From: CAYGVX01 sp964395545
GTDB lineage: Archaea > Thermoproteota > Bathyarchaeia > Bathyarchaeales > SOJC01
Direction of reading: 5' to 3'
DNA: 47,769 nt
Assembly: GCA_964395545.1 (NCBI GenBank)
Contig: CAYNAW010000006.1
Span: forward strand, 1-47,769
Shown: one piece after another, positions 46,720-47,769 of the stretch
Position numbering within the stretch: position 1 is the stretch's first letter
Layout of the letters: every line of letters begins with the position of its first letter
Program-made: the position numbers and the translations under genes
Notes under the pieces: model-generated
What the model was told of the DNA's origin: nothing
Seen by the model: only the letters and a program-made list of their open reading frames with translations
The model's database searches: none

Positions 46720-47013
46720 TTACCTGGTTTTTATGTGTGTACGTAGGTCTTCGAGGCTCTTAAGGAACATTGACCCTTTTTCAGTTACCTCGTATATTCT
46801 CCCGTCAGGCTCGGCGGTTTCTTTTATATAACCCATGTTCGTGAGGAAGACTAGGTACTTGTTCAGCTGGTCGTAGCTCAGACTGGCTTTCCGCATGATC
46901 GTGTACTTTCTTCCTTCTTCGGCGCGTTTGATGGTAGTTAAAACGTCCATGAAAATCGTGACTCGATCCCTGTACTTGAAAGAAGCTAACCTAATGGGGT
47001 CGAAGTTGAACAT
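46720..47013 (-). CDS. Winged-helix DNA-binding protein
   Basis: 97 aa. A helix-turn-helix with wing: FMDVLTTIKRAEEGRKYTIMRKASLSYDQLNKYLVFLTNMGYI and then EVTEKGSMFL. This is the archaeal winged-helix type seen as HTH_45 (Sso10a-like) family. It is a candidate regulator of the envelope genes nearby, but no operator can be shown. Confidence 0.85.
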   Translation of the reverse strand: MFNFDPIRLASFKYRDRVTIFMDVLTTIKRAEEGRKYTIMRKASLSYDQLNKYLVFLTNMGYIKETAEPDGRIYEVTEKGSMFLKSLEDLRTHIKTR

Positions 47014-47520
47014 TCCTCTCTACCAGTATAATACATGGAGTTCCATGCTTTTTAGCTTTTCGTTCCACTGCCTTAGACTCGTGGAGAGCAGGCTCAAGTT
47101 GTAGCGTGAGGGAATAGGAATTCGTTGTGATGCACATTGACTAACAGACCGAGGAATTGATGAGCAAAGCTCTCGGTTGGACACGCGTTGAAGCTAGGAG
47201 CAAGCTTCGCGGAAACGAAAGGAAAAGGAACTGTGATCCGAACCATAGAAACCGTGAACGGAAAAGTTCGAACCGTTTCAGAGAACCCGAACATCGGTGT
47301 TGGAGCGAGAATATTCTTCGGCGAAAGAAGCGGCGCCTCTTCTAGCATGTTGGATGATGAAAGCTTGAGTCGTTCAGTGGAGAGGCCTTGAAAATAGCAC
47401 AACCTTGGTACAGAAAACCTTGGTCAATTTTCAGCTGGCGACAGCCGAATTAGTGAAAGAGCGCAAATTGACAGTCGTCGGTAGACATCCCGAGGGGTTT
47501 CGCTCAGGAGTGCGCGCTGG
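47014..47520. other. Gene-poor 507-bp stretch
   Basis: No gene is supported here. A plus-strand frame at 47188-47391 reads like coding sequence in part (GKGTVIRTIETVNGKVRTVS, GVGARIFFGE) but starts at a bare TTG without a convincing ribosome binding site, and a second open plus-strand frame follows at about 47385-47540 and ends on the opposite strand of the Fpg gene. These might be remnants of one decayed gene. I assign no function. Confidence 0.3.
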
Positions 47521-47769
47521 TTATTTGCCTAAGGGTTGACAAGTTGGACAGATGAAGCTGCTGGTCGAGCCGGTCTTAATCTTCTGTATGATCGTACCGC
47601 AGTTAGGACAGGATTTGCCAGGTTTGTAGGCAATTTTGAACTGCTCAGCACCGTAGCCTCCCTTGTTTCCGTAAAAATCTTTCTCGTAAGCTAGTCCGCA
47701 CAGCTTGATGCTTTCGTTCAGCACGGATCTTATGGACTTATTGAGGGCCTCCACTTCGGCTTCAGATAG
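47521..47769 (-). CDS. C-terminal part of formamidopyrimidine-DNA glycosylase / endonuclease VIII-like protein (5' end outside window)
   Basis: The frame stays open to the right edge: 82 residues are visible. The segment LNKSIRSVLNESIKLCG is the C-terminal HhH region, and CPNCGTII with CPTCQ form the Fpg/Nei zinc finger. The codons before the GTG at 47754 also read naturally (LSEAEV), so the gene begins beyond the window. Fpg removes oxidised purines. It is a mainly bacterial family and uncommon in archaea. Confidence 0.85.
   Translation of the reverse strand, partial: LSEAEVEALNKSIRSVLNESIKLCGLAYEKDFYGNKGGYGAEQFKIAYKPGKSCPNCGTIIQKIKTGSTSSFICPTCQPLGK

Noticed and set aside
47188..47391. 67-codon plus-strand frame near the right end
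   Set aside because: Partly coding-like, but a bare TTG start and lack of any recognised family; recorded only as part of the gene-poor stretch.

Overview
The window is a gene-dense, ordinary-looking stretch of an archaeal chromosome. Nearly every confident gene is archaeal in type: TFE alpha and TFE beta, aMBF1, NAC, Trm56, archaeal CCA-adding enzyme, KEOPS subunits, RadB, CarS (ether-lipid synthesis), eS1 and uS15. TFE beta, class II HMG-CoA reductase, an A-type flavoprotein, an isolated group 3 type [NiFe] hydrogenase pair, and secreted transglutaminase-like and N-glycosylation-rich surface proteins together suggest a Thermoproteota (TACK) lineage, most likely Bathyarchaeia. That placement is inference. 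I see no tRNA, rRNA, CRISPR array, insertion sequence or prophage.

Layout. 1-3.5 kb (minus): a cut gene, an HD-domain protein, TFE alpha, Trm56, HflX and aMBF1. 3.6-6 kb: PUA protein and NAC, then pyrI and pyrB transcribed divergently. 6.2-10.3 kb (plus): HMG-CoA reductase, PRPP synthetase, Trm-G10 methyltransferase and RNase Z in a tight run. 10.3-12.1 kb (minus): sugar isomerase-like protein and the UPF0201/UPF0200 pair. 12.2-16.5 kb (plus): ThpR, CCA enzyme and the hydrogenase small and large subunits. 16.5-24.2 kb (minus): ferredoxin, nucleotidyltransferase, eS1, SerRS, then a KEOPS-centred cluster (Pcc1, RecJ-like DHH protein, uS15, XTPase, Bud32, Kae1). 24.3-26.7 kb (plus): TFE beta, FtsJ-type methyltransferase, a conserved archaeal protein, CPBP protease. 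26.7-32.9 kb (minus): NadC, glycosyltransferase, AMMECR1, FAH-family, NIF3-like, MBL-fold and NucS-like proteins. 33-38 kb: an OSTC/OST3-OST6-like membrane subunit, CarS, RadB, an RNase H-fold protein overlapping a Clp1/Grc3-type polynucleotide kinase, endonuclease III, parvulin and a PAC4-like protein. 38-47.8 kb: A-type flavoprotein, CBS protein, a decayed Cys-rich gene, DinB, secreted transglutaminase-like protein, ROK kinase, NUDIX hydrolase, two membrane or surface proteins, a winged-helix regulator and the 3' part of a bacterial-type Fpg glycosylase.

Two themes stand out. The first is RNA and translation machinery: tRNA end processing (RNase Z, CCA enzyme, ThpR), tRNA modification (Trm56, Trm-G10, KEOPS), rRNA methylation, SerRS, ribosomal proteins and a putative nuclease-kinase pair. 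The second is a set of small proteins resembling eukaryotic accessory factors: TFE beta (RPC39-like), an OSTC-like oligosaccharyltransferase subunit and a PAC4-like proteasome assembly chaperone. These are the most interesting items, because the latter two are usually overlooked in archaea. A surface protein with 12 N-glycosylation sequons encoded in the same window gives the OSTC-like subunit a plausible substrate class.

Signals: several divergent pairs share short intergenic regions with near-palindromic TATA elements, and several convergent pairs have interlocked stop codons (shared TTAA, CTAG or TTAG).
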